Of a stretch of DNA of 64,000 nt, positions 24,629 through 33,841 are shown piece by piece. Both the position numbers and the translations under genes were made by a program. Below the pieces are notes generated by a model. That model had not been told where the DNA came from. It searched no databases and saw nothing but the letters and a program-made list of their open reading frames with translations. Source of the DNA: Clostridium pasteurianum DSM 525 = ATCC 6013 (GTDB lineage: Bacteria; Bacillota; Clostridia; Clostridiales; Clostridiaceae); contig NZ_CP009268.1 of NCBI RefSeq assembly GCF_000807255.1, positions 3,750,384 to 3,814,383 on the forward strand, read 5' to 3'. Numbering within the stretch: the first letter of the stretch is position 1; each line of letters opens with the position of its first letter.

Positions 24629-25252
24629 TTAGGCCTTATTTTGTGCTGCTTCAATTTTTTCAGCTTCCTTATGAATCAATGGCGATACAGCTTTATAAAC
24701 TGCCATTGTAACTACTGAAACAACCACACCCTTTATTAAATTAAAGGGAAGAATAGAAAATACTATAAATGTATTTAAATCCTTTATACTTGGATTCAAT
24801 GCTTTTCCCATATCTACTACAGACTCAATTGGGAAATGTAGTACAGTCTCATAAAGTGGAAGTATTACAAAATAATTAAGAATGCTGGCAGCAATGGACA
24901 TTACTACCGTACCTATTGATAATGCTGCTATAGCATTGCCTCTAGTTTTCTTTCTTTTATATATTACTCCCGCTATCCCTACAAATACAGCACCTACTAA
25001 AAAGTTTGCAAACTCTCCTATAAAAGCAGTATTTCCTTTGAATATAGCATGTAATATATTTTTTAATAACTCAATTATAATTCCTGGAACAGGTCCTAAT
25101 GCAAAAGCCCCTACAAGTGCAGGCAAGTCACTTAAATCCAATTTTAAGAACGCTGGAAATATTGGTATAGGCACTTCAATAAACATAATTAAAAAGCCAA
25201 TGACACTTAGTACTGCTGTTTTAGTCATAACATTTAATTTTGAATTTCTCAT
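24629..25252 (-). CDS. ribU: ECF-type riboflavin transporter substrate-binding subunit
   Basis: A 207-residue membrane protein with five to six transmembrane segments. The segments LMFIEVPIPIFPAFLKLDLSDLP and LGPVPGIIIELLKNILH are the RibU signature. It binds riboflavin and works with a shared ECF energising module encoded elsewhere. The start was set at the ATG at 25252, preceded by GGAGG; a longer frame begins at 25285 inside the leader. Control is by the FMN riboswitch at 25344-25454. Confidence 0.9.
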   Translation of the reverse strand: MRNSKLNVMTKTAVLSVIGFLIMFIEVPIPIFPAFLKLDLSDLPALVGAFALGPVPGIIIELLKNILHAIFKGNTAFIGEFANFLVGAVFVGIAGVIYKRKKTRGNAIAALSIGTVVMSIAASILNYFVILPLYETVLHFPIESVVDMGKALNPSIKDLNTFIVFSILPFNLIKGVVVSVVTMAVYKAVSPLIHKEAEKIEAAQNKA

Positions 25253-25295
25253 AGTTTTACCTCCAAATTTTTGATTGATCTTCAAACGCAGTAAT

Positions 25296-25326
25296 AAAAA
25301 AGCCCTGATTTTTACAATCAGGGCAA
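25296..25326 (-). terminator. Riboswitch-controlled terminator
   Basis: GCCCTGATT and AATCAGGGC (25324-25316, 25310-25302) form a 9-bp stem followed by TTTTTTATT on the minus strand, between the riboswitch and the ribU start. The GGGCAGGGT segment at the riboswitch 5' end can compete for pairing. Confidence 0.85.
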
Positions 25327-25343
25327 TAAATACATGTACAAAT

Positions 25344-25454
25344 TCTCTCTTCTTCCATCCAGACTTTACTGTCGGCCTCGGAATTTCACCGAATCATACC
25401 AAAATTTGGCTCGCGGGCTATACCGCCGGTAGGGAATTACACCCTGCCCTGAAG
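25344..25454 (-). promoter_or_regulatory. FMN riboswitch (RFN element)
   Basis: The minus strand carries the conserved RFN blocks: AGGGCAGGGTGTAATTCCC, ACCGGCGGTATAGCCCGCG, GGTGAAATTCCGAGGCCGAC and AGTCTGGATGGAAGAAGA. In the presence of FMN it should favour the downstream terminator and shut off riboflavin uptake. Confidence 0.95.
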
Positions 25455-25548
25455 ATTATCAATATTTAATTCTTTAGCTAGATTATAGTACAATTTTTAT
25501 TAAAATTCAATACTAAGTATTTAATTTATAATTATTGATGATTGTAAA

Positions 25549-27705
25549 TTATTTCTTCATTGTAAGTGATATTCTATTTCTCTTTTCATCAATTTCTAGA
25601 ACTGTAACCTCTATAATATCTCCAACCTTTACTACATCTAGTGGATGCTTTACAAATTTATCAGAAAGCTGACTTATGTGTACAAGTCCATCCTGATGAA
25701 CACCAATATCCACAAAAGCACCAAAATCTGCTACATTTCTAACTGTACCTGTAAGAACCATACCTGGTTTAAGCTGTGAAATATCAATTATACCAGTTTT
25801 CAGTACAGGTTTTGGCATTTCTTCCCTTGGATCTCTGCCTGGTTTCTTTATTTCTTTAACTATATCTGAAAGAGTCGGAACTCCTATTTCTAATTTCTCA
25901 GCAAGTTTTTCTATTCCTAAAAATTTAACTTTATTATCTATATCTAAGAGGTTTCCTTCTTTAATGTCTTTTTCTGTATAATCTAATATATCCAATAGCC
26001 CTTTTGCAGCCTTATAGGATTCAGGATGTACGGCAGTATTATCAAGAGCTTCTTCACTTTCCATAACTCTTAAAAATCCTGCACATTGCTCATAAGCTTT
26101 AGGTCCTAGCCTTTTAACTTTCAAAAGTTCCTTTCTACTTTTAAACTTTCCTTTCTCTTCCCTATAATTCACTATGTTCTTAGCTATGTTACTATTAACT
26201 CCAGATACATAAGAAAGCAACGCTGGTGTTGCTATATTAAGATCTACTCCAACACTATTAACGCAATCTTCCACTACTCCCGTTAAAGATTCATCCATTT
26301 TTTTAGGTGTAACATCATGCTGATATTGCCCTACCCCTATAGATTTAGGATCTATCTTTACAAGCTCTGCTAAAGGATCTTGAAGCCTTCTGCCAATGGA
26401 TATAGCTCCTCTTAAAGATACATTTATATCTGGATATTCCTTACTTGCAAGCTCCGATGCTGAATAAACAGATGCTCCAGCTTCTGAAACTATTACATAA
26501 TATAAATCCATGTTCTTTTCGTCTTTAACTTCTTTTATAAGACTTGCTACTATTTCCTCTGACTCCCTGCTAGCTGTTCCATTTCCAAGAGAAATCATTC
26601 CTACATTATATTTATACACAAGTTGCTTTAGTATCTTTATAGATCCTTCCACGTCATTTTGAGGTGCAGTTGCATAAATAGTTGCAGTATCCAAAAGTTT
26701 ACCGGTTTCATCAAGTACTGCTATCTTACATCCAGTTCTAAAACCAGGGTCATATCCTAAAACTGCTTTACCTTTTATAGGAGATTGCATTAACAATGAC
26801 TTCAAATTGGATTTAAATATTTCTATAGCACCATCCTCTCCTATTTCGAATAATTCAGATCTTATTTCTCTTTCTATGGAAGGATATATAAGCCTTTTTA
26901 AAGAGTCCTTTACGCTATTTTCTATGTATTTATCAGTTTTTTCATTTCCCTTTAAACATCTATCATTTAAATATTTTATTATTTTATCTTCATCACAAGT
27001 TATTTTAACTGATAAAACCTTTTCCTTTTCGCCTCTATTTATGGCAAGAATTCTATGAGGAGGTATTTTATCTACAGCCTCTTTATAATCGTAATACATT
27101 TCATAAGGTGTAGGTTCTTCACTACTTCCACTGGTTTCAATAATTCCTTCTTTTTTCACTAAATTCCTTATCCATTTTCTATACTCTGCTTCATCAGAAA
27201 TAATTTCACTTATAATATCTTCTGCACCAGCTAAAGCTTCTTGTATGTTATTTACGCCTTTTTCTTCTTCAACAAATCCTTTGGCATACTCATCTATATT
27301 ATCTTGAAATTCTCCATTAAAAATAGACTCTGCTAAAGGCTTTAATCCCTTTTCAACTGCTATAGTTGCCCTAGTTCTTTTCTTTTGTTTATAAGGTCTA
27401 TATAAATCCTCTACTTCTGTTAAAGTATTGGAGTTCATAATTTTTTCTTTTAATTCATCTGTTAATTTATCCTGATCTGAAATAGCTTTTATTACCGTTT
27501 CTTTTCTATCTTCAAGATTTCTAAGATAGGTAAGTCTATCATTGAGATTTCTCAATACAGTATCATCTAATCCACCGGTTCTTTCCTTTCTATATCTAGC
27601 TATAAAAGGAACTGTAGCTCCTTCATCCAGCATTTCAACAAAACTATCTATCTGTTTTACATTTAATTTAAACTCTTCAGCTAATTTTTCATTTATATTT
27701 GTCAT
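25549..27705 (-). CDS. tex: Tex family RNA-binding transcription accessory protein
   Basis: A 718-residue protein with the full Tex layout: N-terminal helical domain (VPFIARYRKERTGGLDD), YqgF-like nuclease fold (GYDPGFRTGCKIAVLD), helix-hairpin-helix region (GVNSNIAKNIVNYREEKGKF) and C-terminal S1 RNA-binding domain (GMVLTGTVRNVADFGAFVDIGVHQDGLVH). The usual length is 710-780. It is monocistronic, with GGAGGAAAC before the ATG. Confidence 0.95.
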   Translation of the reverse strand: MTNINEKLAEEFKLNVKQIDSFVEMLDEGATVPFIARYRKERTGGLDDTVLRNLNDRLTYLRNLEDRKETVIKAISDQDKLTDELKEKIMNSNTLTEVEDLYRPYKQKKRTRATIAVEKGLKPLAESIFNGEFQDNIDEYAKGFVEEEKGVNNIQEALAGAEDIISEIISDEAEYRKWIRNLVKKEGIIETSGSSEEPTPYEMYYDYKEAVDKIPPHRILAINRGEKEKVLSVKITCDEDKIIKYLNDRCLKGNEKTDKYIENSVKDSLKRLIYPSIEREIRSELFEIGEDGAIEIFKSNLKSLLMQSPIKGKAVLGYDPGFRTGCKIAVLDETGKLLDTATIYATAPQNDVEGSIKILKQLVYKYNVGMISLGNGTASRESEEIVASLIKEVKDEKNMDLYYVIVSEAGASVYSASELASKEYPDINVSLRGAISIGRRLQDPLAELVKIDPKSIGVGQYQHDVTPKKMDESLTGVVEDCVNSVGVDLNIATPALLSYVSGVNSNIAKNIVNYREEKGKFKSRKELLKVKRLGPKAYEQCAGFLRVMESEEALDNTAVHPESYKAAKGLLDILDYTEKDIKEGNLLDIDNKVKFLGIEKLAEKLEIGVPTLSDIVKEIKKPGRDPREEMPKPVLKTGIIDISQLKPGMVLTGTVRNVADFGAFVDIGVHQDGLVHISQLSDKFVKHPLDVVKVGDIIEVTVLEIDEKRNRISLTMKK

Positions 27706-27837
27706 GTAAGTTTCCTCCTAAAAAAGTACATACTTTAAACATATTATGTATACTCTAATTTCTCTATAATAAACATTTCTTATTTGTTTTAATATCAATA
27801 AATCTTACTTAGCTGGAAGTTTGTACTCAGCCTAAGT

Positions 27838-27890
27838 TTAGATGAATTATCCAAGAACCTGTCGCTGTTATCGGATAATTTTTAAATAAT
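27838..27890 (+). terminator. Possible terminator-like hairpin
   Basis: AATTATCC and GGATAATT (27845-27852, 27873-27880) pair around a 20-base loop and are followed by TTTAAATAATTTT on the plus strand. No rightward gene lies upstream, so it may be a relic or part of a leader on the other strand. Confidence 0.3.
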
Positions 27891-27978
27891 TTTATTAGTA
27901 CAATTATATATAATATCAATCACCTATTATTGAGTCAAATTATATCTTTCCAATTACTATCTTATTTTCATTTATTAA

Positions 27979-28305
27979 TCAAATTAGGTTTTTATATTCC
28001 TTTCCCCAATCACACATGGATTTTAAAACAGGTCTTATACTCTTCCCAACCTCTGTAAGTCCATATTCAACTTTAGGCGGAATCTCATTATATACTTTTC
28101 TATAAATCATTTTATCTCTTTCTAATTCTCTCAATTGCATAGTTAATATTTTATGGGTAATTCCTGGTAACATCCTCTTAAGTTCATTAAATCTTACAGC
28201 TCCCTTTGACAAATTCCATAAAATTGCTATTTTCCATTTTCCACTTAAAATATTTATGGTCAAGTCAATAGGACAATTTGCTGTTATACTTTTTAACTTT
28301 GACAT
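27979..28305 (-). CDS. HxlR-family transcriptional regulator
   Basis: A 108-residue winged-helix protein with the HxlR pattern: NCPIDLTINILSGKWKIAIL, FNELKRMLPGITHKILTMQLREL and VEYGLTEVGKSI. It has one N-terminal cysteine (C10) in the position that senses reactive electrophiles or oxidants in relatives. It is divergent from a nitroreductase gene 165 bases away, the usual target of such regulators. Confidence 0.9.
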   Translation of the reverse strand: MSKLKSITANCPIDLTINILSGKWKIAILWNLSKGAVRFNELKRMLPGITHKILTMQLRELERDKMIYRKVYNEIPPKVEYGLTEVGKSIRPVLKSMCDWGKEYKNLI

Positions 28306-28469
28306 TTACATTTCCCCTATTTTTACTATTAAATTATTTTAAATTTTATTATATAATATCATTTATGATACCATGTTTCAAATTTGTGCGTACTTCACAT
28401 TTATTACGATTAGCATTATTATAAATAGTAAATTGTTAATACCATGATTTATGAAAGGAAGATCATTTT

Positions 28470-29024
28470 ATGAATGAAATTTTAAATGCTATAAAAAACA
28501 GAAGAAGTATACGCTCTTATGAAACAGAACAAATTGATCAAAAGGATCTGGATTTAATACTTGAAGCTGGTATATACGCCCCCACAGCTCACAATGATCA
28601 ACCCTGGCACTTTACAGTTATACAAAATAGGGAAAAAATTCAGTATATTAATGACAAATCAAAAGAATTGATGTCAAAATCAAATGTAGAATGGATAAAA
28701 AATATGGGAATAAATCCAAAAGTAAATATAATATACAATGCACCAACTCTAATTATTGTATCTGGCAGAAAAGATGCTGTTGCTCCTTTAGTAGATTGCT
28801 CCGCTGCAATTGAAAATATGCTTATTGCTGCTGAAAGTTTGAATATTGGTTCTGTTTGGCTTGGATTGGTGAGATTCTTTTTTGAATTAAAAGATGAAGT
28901 AGAGAAGCTTGGTATCCCAGAAAACTATGAACCCTATTATGGATTAGCCCTAGGTTATAAAGCTGACACAAAAAACTTAACTGCTCCAAAACGAAACTTA
29001 AATGTAATAAACTATATAAAATAG
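28470..29024 (+). CDS. Nitroreductase family flavoprotein
   Basis: A 184-residue FMN enzyme: NRRSIRSYETEQI at the N-terminus, GIYAPTAHNDQPWHFTV, and GLALGYKAD at the C-terminus, as in NfsA/NfsB-like NAD(P)H oxidoreductases. AAAGGAAG precedes the ATG. It is probably controlled by the divergent HxlR regulator. Confidence 0.9.
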   Translation: MNEILNAIKNRRSIRSYETEQIDQKDLDLILEAGIYAPTAHNDQPWHFTVIQNREKIQYINDKSKELMSKSNVEWIKNMGINPKVNIIYNAPTLIIVSGRKDAVAPLVDCSAAIENMLIAAESLNIGSVWLGLVRFFFELKDEVEKLGIPENYEPYYGLALGYKADTKNLTAPKRNLNVINYIK

Positions 29025-29052
29025 AATACTTAAATTAAATAATATGAAGAAG

Positions 29053-30009
29053 CTAATTATTAGCTTCTCTCAGCTTTTTAGCTGCTATTTCAGGTAAAAT
29101 AGTATTTACCATAATTCCCGTGCTAATTTCAAACCCTGCTCCATTTACAATTCTAGGGCATATTTCAATATAAAAATGATAATATTTAACCTTTTCTTCT
29201 TTAAGAAAATTATAATATATATTATAAGAAATATCTTTTCCAAGAACACTATGAAGCTTATTTGTCACAATTTTTAGAACATCACTTAAATCATTTATTT
29301 CAAATTCATTCAAAGTAAATATAGTACTGGAATGTTTCTTCTTTATAATTTGTATTTCATATCTATGCTTAGAAACATAGGGACAAATAGCTATAAATTC
29401 TTTACCTTCATAGACAATTCTCTCCTTTGACTTAATTTCATCTTTTAATAAGTCACAAAAGGCACAGGTTTTATTATCTTTATAATATTTACTGCTATTT
29501 TCTACTTCCGTCTTTATCTTTTCTGGCATAACATTCATGCCTATAATTTGAGAATGAGAATGTCTTAATGATGCTCCTGCATTTTTACCATGATTCTTAA
29601 ATACCTGCACATACTTAATAAATTCGTTACGGTATATATTTTTTGAAACACATATATATGCTTTTATTATCTCCCCTATGTGTTCTCTACTAAGTTCATA
29701 AAAACTTTTACTGTGATCTCTTCCCTCAATAACCACATAATGAAATCCATATACATTACTTTCAGCTTCTTCTTTTTTTAATACTATAGGATATTTATTC
29801 TCTACTACTTTGACTCCATATGAAATCTGATCTTCATAAATTTTAATTCTTGATGAGTTCTGGTCTTCAATACAAAAAGGGCAGTCTTTTTTAAAACTTA
29901 TTTTATCATTTTCAGTTTTATCTGAAGAAAAATCTGTAGGTCTCTTTAATCTATTTTCTGACATTATTACAGCTTCCTTTGAAATAGGATTTATTCTCAT
30001 ATGTGACAT
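29053..30009 (-). CDS. GalT/HIT-superfamily nucleotidyltransferase-like protein
   Basis: A 318-residue protein with two zinc-type CxxC sites (KKDCPFCIED; KTCAFCDLL), HSHSQIIG (a histidine-triad-like catalytic stretch), and YYHFYIEICPRI at the C-terminus. This is the fold of galactose-1-phosphate uridylyltransferase and the related DUF4931 proteins. The catalytic stretch reads RHSHSQ rather than GalT's HPHxQ, so the substrate may differ. The start at 30009 follows AAAGGGGG. It directly follows hemL in the same operon, though no link to haem synthesis is known to me. Confidence 0.7.
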   Translation of the reverse strand: MSHMRINPISKEAVIMSENRLKRPTDFSSDKTENDKISFKKDCPFCIEDQNSSRIKIYEDQISYGVKVVENKYPIVLKKEEAESNVYGFHYVVIEGRDHSKSFYELSREHIGEIIKAYICVSKNIYRNEFIKYVQVFKNHGKNAGASLRHSHSQIIGMNVMPEKIKTEVENSSKYYKDNKTCAFCDLLKDEIKSKERIVYEGKEFIAICPYVSKHRYEIQIIKKKHSSTIFTLNEFEINDLSDVLKIVTNKLHSVLGKDISYNIYYNFLKEEKVKYYHFYIEICPRIVNGAGFEISTGIMVNTILPEIAAKKLREANN

Positions 30010-30054
30010 TTTAATCCCCCTTTGAAAACCACTTTTTACCATAGCATCAAACAA

Positions 30055-31362
30055 TTAGCTACAAGATAAGTTATGTAAAGTATTCCTTACAGCTTTTATT
30101 GTATCTTCTATATCTTTTTCACTATGCGCATTTGATATAAAAAATGTTTCAAATTGTGATGGTGGTAAATATATCCTCTCATTGAGCATAGCTTTAAAAT
30201 ATTTTGCAAATAATTCTGTATTACAACTCTTAGCATCCTCATAATCTTTTACCTTTTTGGATGAAAAAAATAAAGTTATCATTGATCCCACTCTGTTTAC
30301 AGTAGCTTCTATTTTGAAATCCTCTATAGCTTTTTCAATTCCCCTTTGAAGCTTTTCACCTTTAATTTCAAGATCATCATAGATCTTTAAATTGTTTTTT
30401 AAATATGTCAAAGTTGTTATTCCTGCTATCATAGATAATGGATTACCAGAAAGAGTACCCGCTTGATAAACAGATCCCAGTGGAGCAACACACTGCATTA
30501 TCTCCTTTTTACCACCATAAGCACCTACAGGGAGTCCTCCCCCTATTATTTTACCAAAGCAAGTTAAATCTGGTTCCACCTTATATAAACTCTGTGCCCC
30601 AGAAAGCGCCAATCTAAATCCTGTCATAACTTCATCTATAATCAAAACACTATTATATTCTCTCGTTATTTCCCGTACATAATCTATAAATTCCTGAGTG
30701 GCAGGTACTACTCCCATATTACCAGAAACAGGTTCCATAATAACTGCGGCAATATCTCTGCCATAATTTTTAAATATATTAGCAACTGATTCTATATTAT
30801 TATATTCAGCTACAATTGTATTGTCCGTAATACTTTCTGGCACTCCACTGCTGCTAGGAACTCCATGAGTCAATGCTCCAGATCCTGCTTGCACCAAAAG
30901 ACAGTCACCGTGACCATGATAATTACCAGCAAACTTAACTATTTTATTTCTTCCAGTATATCCTCTTGCTGCTCTTAAAGCACTCATAGTAGCTTCAGTA
31001 CCAGAATTAACCATTCTTATCATTTCTATAGAAGGTACTATCTCCTTTATTAGCTCTGCAATTTCAACTTCAAGTCTTGTAGGAGCTCCAAAACTCAGTG
31101 AATTATCTATTTGCTCTTTTAATTTCTCATTTACTATTGATGGATTATGACCTAAAATCATAGGACCATAGGAACCTACATAATCTATATATTCATTATT
31201 ATCCTCATCATAAATTTTACTTCCATCAGCTTTTACTATAAAAGGAGGAGTTGTATCCACATCTGTAAAAGCCCTTACAGGACTGTTTACTCCACCAGGA
31301 ATAACTTCCTTTGCTCTTCTAAATAATTCAACTGAATTCTCATTATTTAGTTTATTTTTCAT
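30055..31362 (-). CDS. hemL: Glutamate-1-semialdehyde 2,1-aminomutase
   Basis: A 435-residue PLP enzyme: RAKEVIPGGVNSPVRAF at the N-terminus, GTEATMSALRAARGYTGR, LIIDEVMTGFR, and the PLP-lysine segment CFGKIIGGGLPVGAYGG. It converts glutamate-1-semialdehyde to 5-aminolevulinate, the step after HemA. It sits 23 bases downstream of the cobA-hemD fusion. Typical clostridial clusters have hemB between these two genes; here it is absent. Confidence 0.95.
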   Translation of the reverse strand: MKNKLNNENSVELFRRAKEVIPGGVNSPVRAFTDVDTTPPFIVKADGSKIYDEDNNEYIDYVGSYGPMILGHNPSIVNEKLKEQIDNSLSFGAPTRLEVEIAELIKEIVPSIEMIRMVNSGTEATMSALRAARGYTGRNKIVKFAGNYHGHGDCLLVQAGSGALTHGVPSSSGVPESITDNTIVAEYNNIESVANIFKNYGRDIAAVIMEPVSGNMGVVPATQEFIDYVREITREYNSVLIIDEVMTGFRLALSGAQSLYKVEPDLTCFGKIIGGGLPVGAYGGKKEIMQCVAPLGSVYQAGTLSGNPLSMIAGITTLTYLKNNLKIYDDLEIKGEKLQRGIEKAIEDFKIEATVNRVGSMITLFFSSKKVKDYEDAKSCNTELFAKYFKAMLNERIYLPPSQFETFFISNAHSEKDIEDTIKAVRNTLHNLSCS

Positions 31363-31385
31363 TATAATTCACCTCATACTATTTA

Positions 31386-32873
31386 TTATCTCACTAAATC
31401 AATTATACCATCTACATTATGAGTTTTTGCACATTTATAATTTTTGATATCAGCTTCTTCAAGAGCCCTTGCAGTTATTGGTCCTATACATATTATCTCT
31501 TTGCTTTCAAGCACTTTAAAATTTAGATTTTCTTCTTTAAAAATTTTCATAAAGCCTTTTACGCAGGAAGGACTGGTAAATGTAATTACAGCTATTTCAT
31601 CCATAATCTTTGATAATTCACCGAGTTTATATTCTGGTGTCACTACATCATATATGTGTATTACTTCAATTTCCGCACCTATTTCTTTAATGGCTTTAGG
31701 GATAGAATTATGAGCAATATTTGAAGTTGGAACTAATACTTTATCCCCTTTTTCAACTCTATTTTTTAATTCCAATGCCAATTTTTCTGACTCAAATTCT
31801 TTTGGCGAAACTTCTGCTTTTAAATAATGACTATTTAGAACCTTTTCTGTAGAACTTCCAATTACAGCTATTTTTGCCTTACTTATAGCCCTTATATCAC
31901 CTCTATATTGTATAAGACCTTTAATAAATATCCTTACAGCATTCTCACTGGTAAAAACTATCCAATCATATTTTTCTATGTGTTCATAGATATTTTTATG
32001 TATATTAATATTATCTTTTATTTCTATAGTTGGCAGACTCACAGGAGTGGCATTTATAGTTTTAAGTTTTGAACATATTTTTTCTGATTGATTTTTAGCT
32101 CTGGTTACAAGTACTTTTTTTCCATAAAAAGTTTTGTTTTCAAACCAATTAAGGTATTTTCTCAGTGGAACTACATAGCCTACTACAATTAATGCTGGAG
32201 ATTCCATTTCATCTCTAAAATCTGTAATATTCTTCAATGTTCCACACACAGTCTTCTGATTTTTAAGAGTTCCATTGGAGATTACTGCTACAGGGGTATC
32301 CTCTTCCTTACCATATTTTATTAGATTCTTACATATAGTTTCTAAATTATTAAGTCCCATAAAAAATACCAATGTTCCTGATAACTTTGCTATTACCTTA
32401 TAGTCTATAGCTTCTTCCTCTTTTGATGGATTTTCATGTCCAGTTATTACATGAAAAGAACTGCTTATATTTCTATGGGTTACAGGAATACCTGCGTAAG
32501 CAGTGACAGCATTTACAGCTGAAATTCCAGGAACTATTTCAAATTCTATACCTTCTTTAAAAAGATGTATAGCTTCTTCTCCGCCTCTTCCGAACACAAA
32601 AGGATCTCCGCCTTTTAACCTTACTACACAACTACCTTCCTTTGCCTTCTCAGCTAATATTTCATTTATATGAGCCTGAGGTATTGTGTGATTTCCTGCC
32701 TTTTTACCTGCATCTATTTTCTCAGCTGATTCCATTGCATAATCTAGAAGGTTAGGGTTTATAAGTCTGTCATATACTATTACATCCGCCTTTTTTATGC
32801 ACTCTATAGCCTTTAAAGTTACAAGTTTTTCATCTCCGGAACCAGCACCAATTATATAAACCATACCATTCAA
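31386..32873 (-). CDS. cobA-hemD: Uroporphyrinogen-III C-methyltransferase / uroporphyrinogen-III synthase fusion
   Basis: A 495-residue bifunctional protein. Residues 1-245 are the SAM-dependent methyltransferase (VYIIGAGSGDEKLVTLKA; RLKGGDPFVFGRGGEEA; VPGISAVNAVTAYAGIPVTHR). Residues about 250-495 are HemD (KKVLVTRAKNQSEKICSKL; DWIVFTSENAVRIF; ITFTSPSCVKGFM). It makes uroporphyrinogen III and methylates it to precorrin-2, feeding siroheme and cobalamin. The stop is 1 base from the hemC unit. Confidence 0.95.
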   Translation of the reverse strand: MNGMVYIIGAGSGDEKLVTLKAIECIKKADVIVYDRLINPNLLDYAMESAEKIDAGKKAGNHTIPQAHINEILAEKAKEGSCVVRLKGGDPFVFGRGGEEAIHLFKEGIEFEIVPGISAVNAVTAYAGIPVTHRNISSSFHVITGHENPSKEEEAIDYKVIAKLSGTLVFFMGLNNLETICKNLIKYGKEEDTPVAVISNGTLKNQKTVCGTLKNITDFRDEMESPALIVVGYVVPLRKYLNWFENKTFYGKKVLVTRAKNQSEKICSKLKTINATPVSLPTIEIKDNINIHKNIYEHIEKYDWIVFTSENAVRIFIKGLIQYRGDIRAISKAKIAVIGSSTEKVLNSHYLKAEVSPKEFESEKLALELKNRVEKGDKVLVPTSNIAHNSIPKAIKEIGAEIEVIHIYDVVTPEYKLGELSKIMDEIAVITFTSPSCVKGFMKIFKEENLNFKVLESKEIICIGPITARALEEADIKNYKCAKTHNVDGIIDLVR

Positions 32874-32874
32874 A

Positions 32875-33777
32875 TTACCTATCTCCCTTCATTTCCATAA
32901 TCTTTTTTGCAAGATTTGTTCCAATATTTTCATACTCATCTAAATATCCTATTACATTGTTTTTAAAAATAGAAATATTATTATCATCCGCTACAAATCC
33001 TTCTAATTCTATCTTATTATTGTATTGGACCGCATGGGCGCCAATAGCAATACTGCATCCACCATTCATTTCTTTTAAAAAACTTCTCTCAGCAAGCAAA
33101 CATTTAAACTCTATTTCGTTTACAAGAGAATTGACAATTTCCTTTATTTCCACATCATTGTTCCTAAGCTCTGCACACAATGCTCCTTGCCCTACAGAAG
33201 GTATACATTTATGTATATCTATGTATTCAGATATGCTATCTCCCCAATCCATTCTTTTAAGACCTGCTGCCGCCAGTATTATTCCATCCACTTCTCCCTT
33301 TAGCATTTTATTTATCCTAGTATCTATATTGCCTCTTAGTGGCTTAAATTGTAAATCTGGTCTAATATTTTTTATCTGAACCATTCTTCTTAGGCTGCTG
33401 GTTCCTATAATGGCCCCTTTTTGCAATTCCAAAAGAGAAATTTTATCCTTAGTAATAAGTGCATCTCTTGGATCCTCTCTCCTTAATACAGATAAAATTT
33501 CAAATTCTTCTGATACAATATTTTGTACATCCTTCATACTATGAATTGCTAAATCTATATCATAGTTTTTTAATGCCTTTTCTATTTCAGCTATAAACAA
33601 TCCCTTACCGCCTATTTTGCTTAGACTTTTATCAAGAATTTTATCTCCCGTAGTCTTAATTTTTTTTATTTCTACTATTATGTCAGGGTAACACCTTTTT
33701 ATAGCCTCTATAACCATATTTGTTTGAGTAAGTGCAAGCTTACTTCCTCGTGTACCTATTATAATTTTGGACTTCAT
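32875..33777 (-). CDS. hemC: Hydroxymethylbilane synthase
   Basis: A 300-residue protein: IIGTRGSKLALTQTNMV, DLAIHSMKDVQ, GTSSLRRMVQIKNIRPDL, LRGNIDTRINKM, and MNGGCSIAIGAHA with the cysteine that carries the dipyrromethane cofactor. It polymerises four porphobilinogens. It has hemA upstream with a gap of 64 bases. Confidence 0.95.
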   Translation of the reverse strand: MKSKIIIGTRGSKLALTQTNMVIEAIKRCYPDIIVEIKKIKTTGDKILDKSLSKIGGKGLFIAEIEKALKNYDIDLAIHSMKDVQNIVSEEFEILSVLRREDPRDALITKDKISLLELQKGAIIGTSSLRRMVQIKNIRPDLQFKPLRGNIDTRINKMLKGEVDGIILAAAGLKRMDWGDSISEYIDIHKCIPSVGQGALCAELRNNDVEIKEIVNSLVNEIEFKCLLAERSFLKEMNGGCSIAIGAHAVQYNNKIELEGFVADDNNISIFKNNVIGYLDEYENIGTNLAKKIMEMKGDR

Positions 33778-33841
33778 ATAAAAACCTCTTTCAATCTCAT
33801 ATCAATAAATAAATTTTACTTGGTAAGAGTTTGAGATATGC

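Noticed and set aside
24016-25274. Open frames antisense to tsaB/rimI and to the riboflavin transporter gene
   Set aside because: They mirror known conserved genes on the other strand and lack start signals of their own.
33778-33841. Member of the palindromic repeat family between hemA and hemC
   Set aside because: AATAAATAAATTT and GATATGCC are reminiscent of the family ends, but the inverted pairing is too weak to claim.
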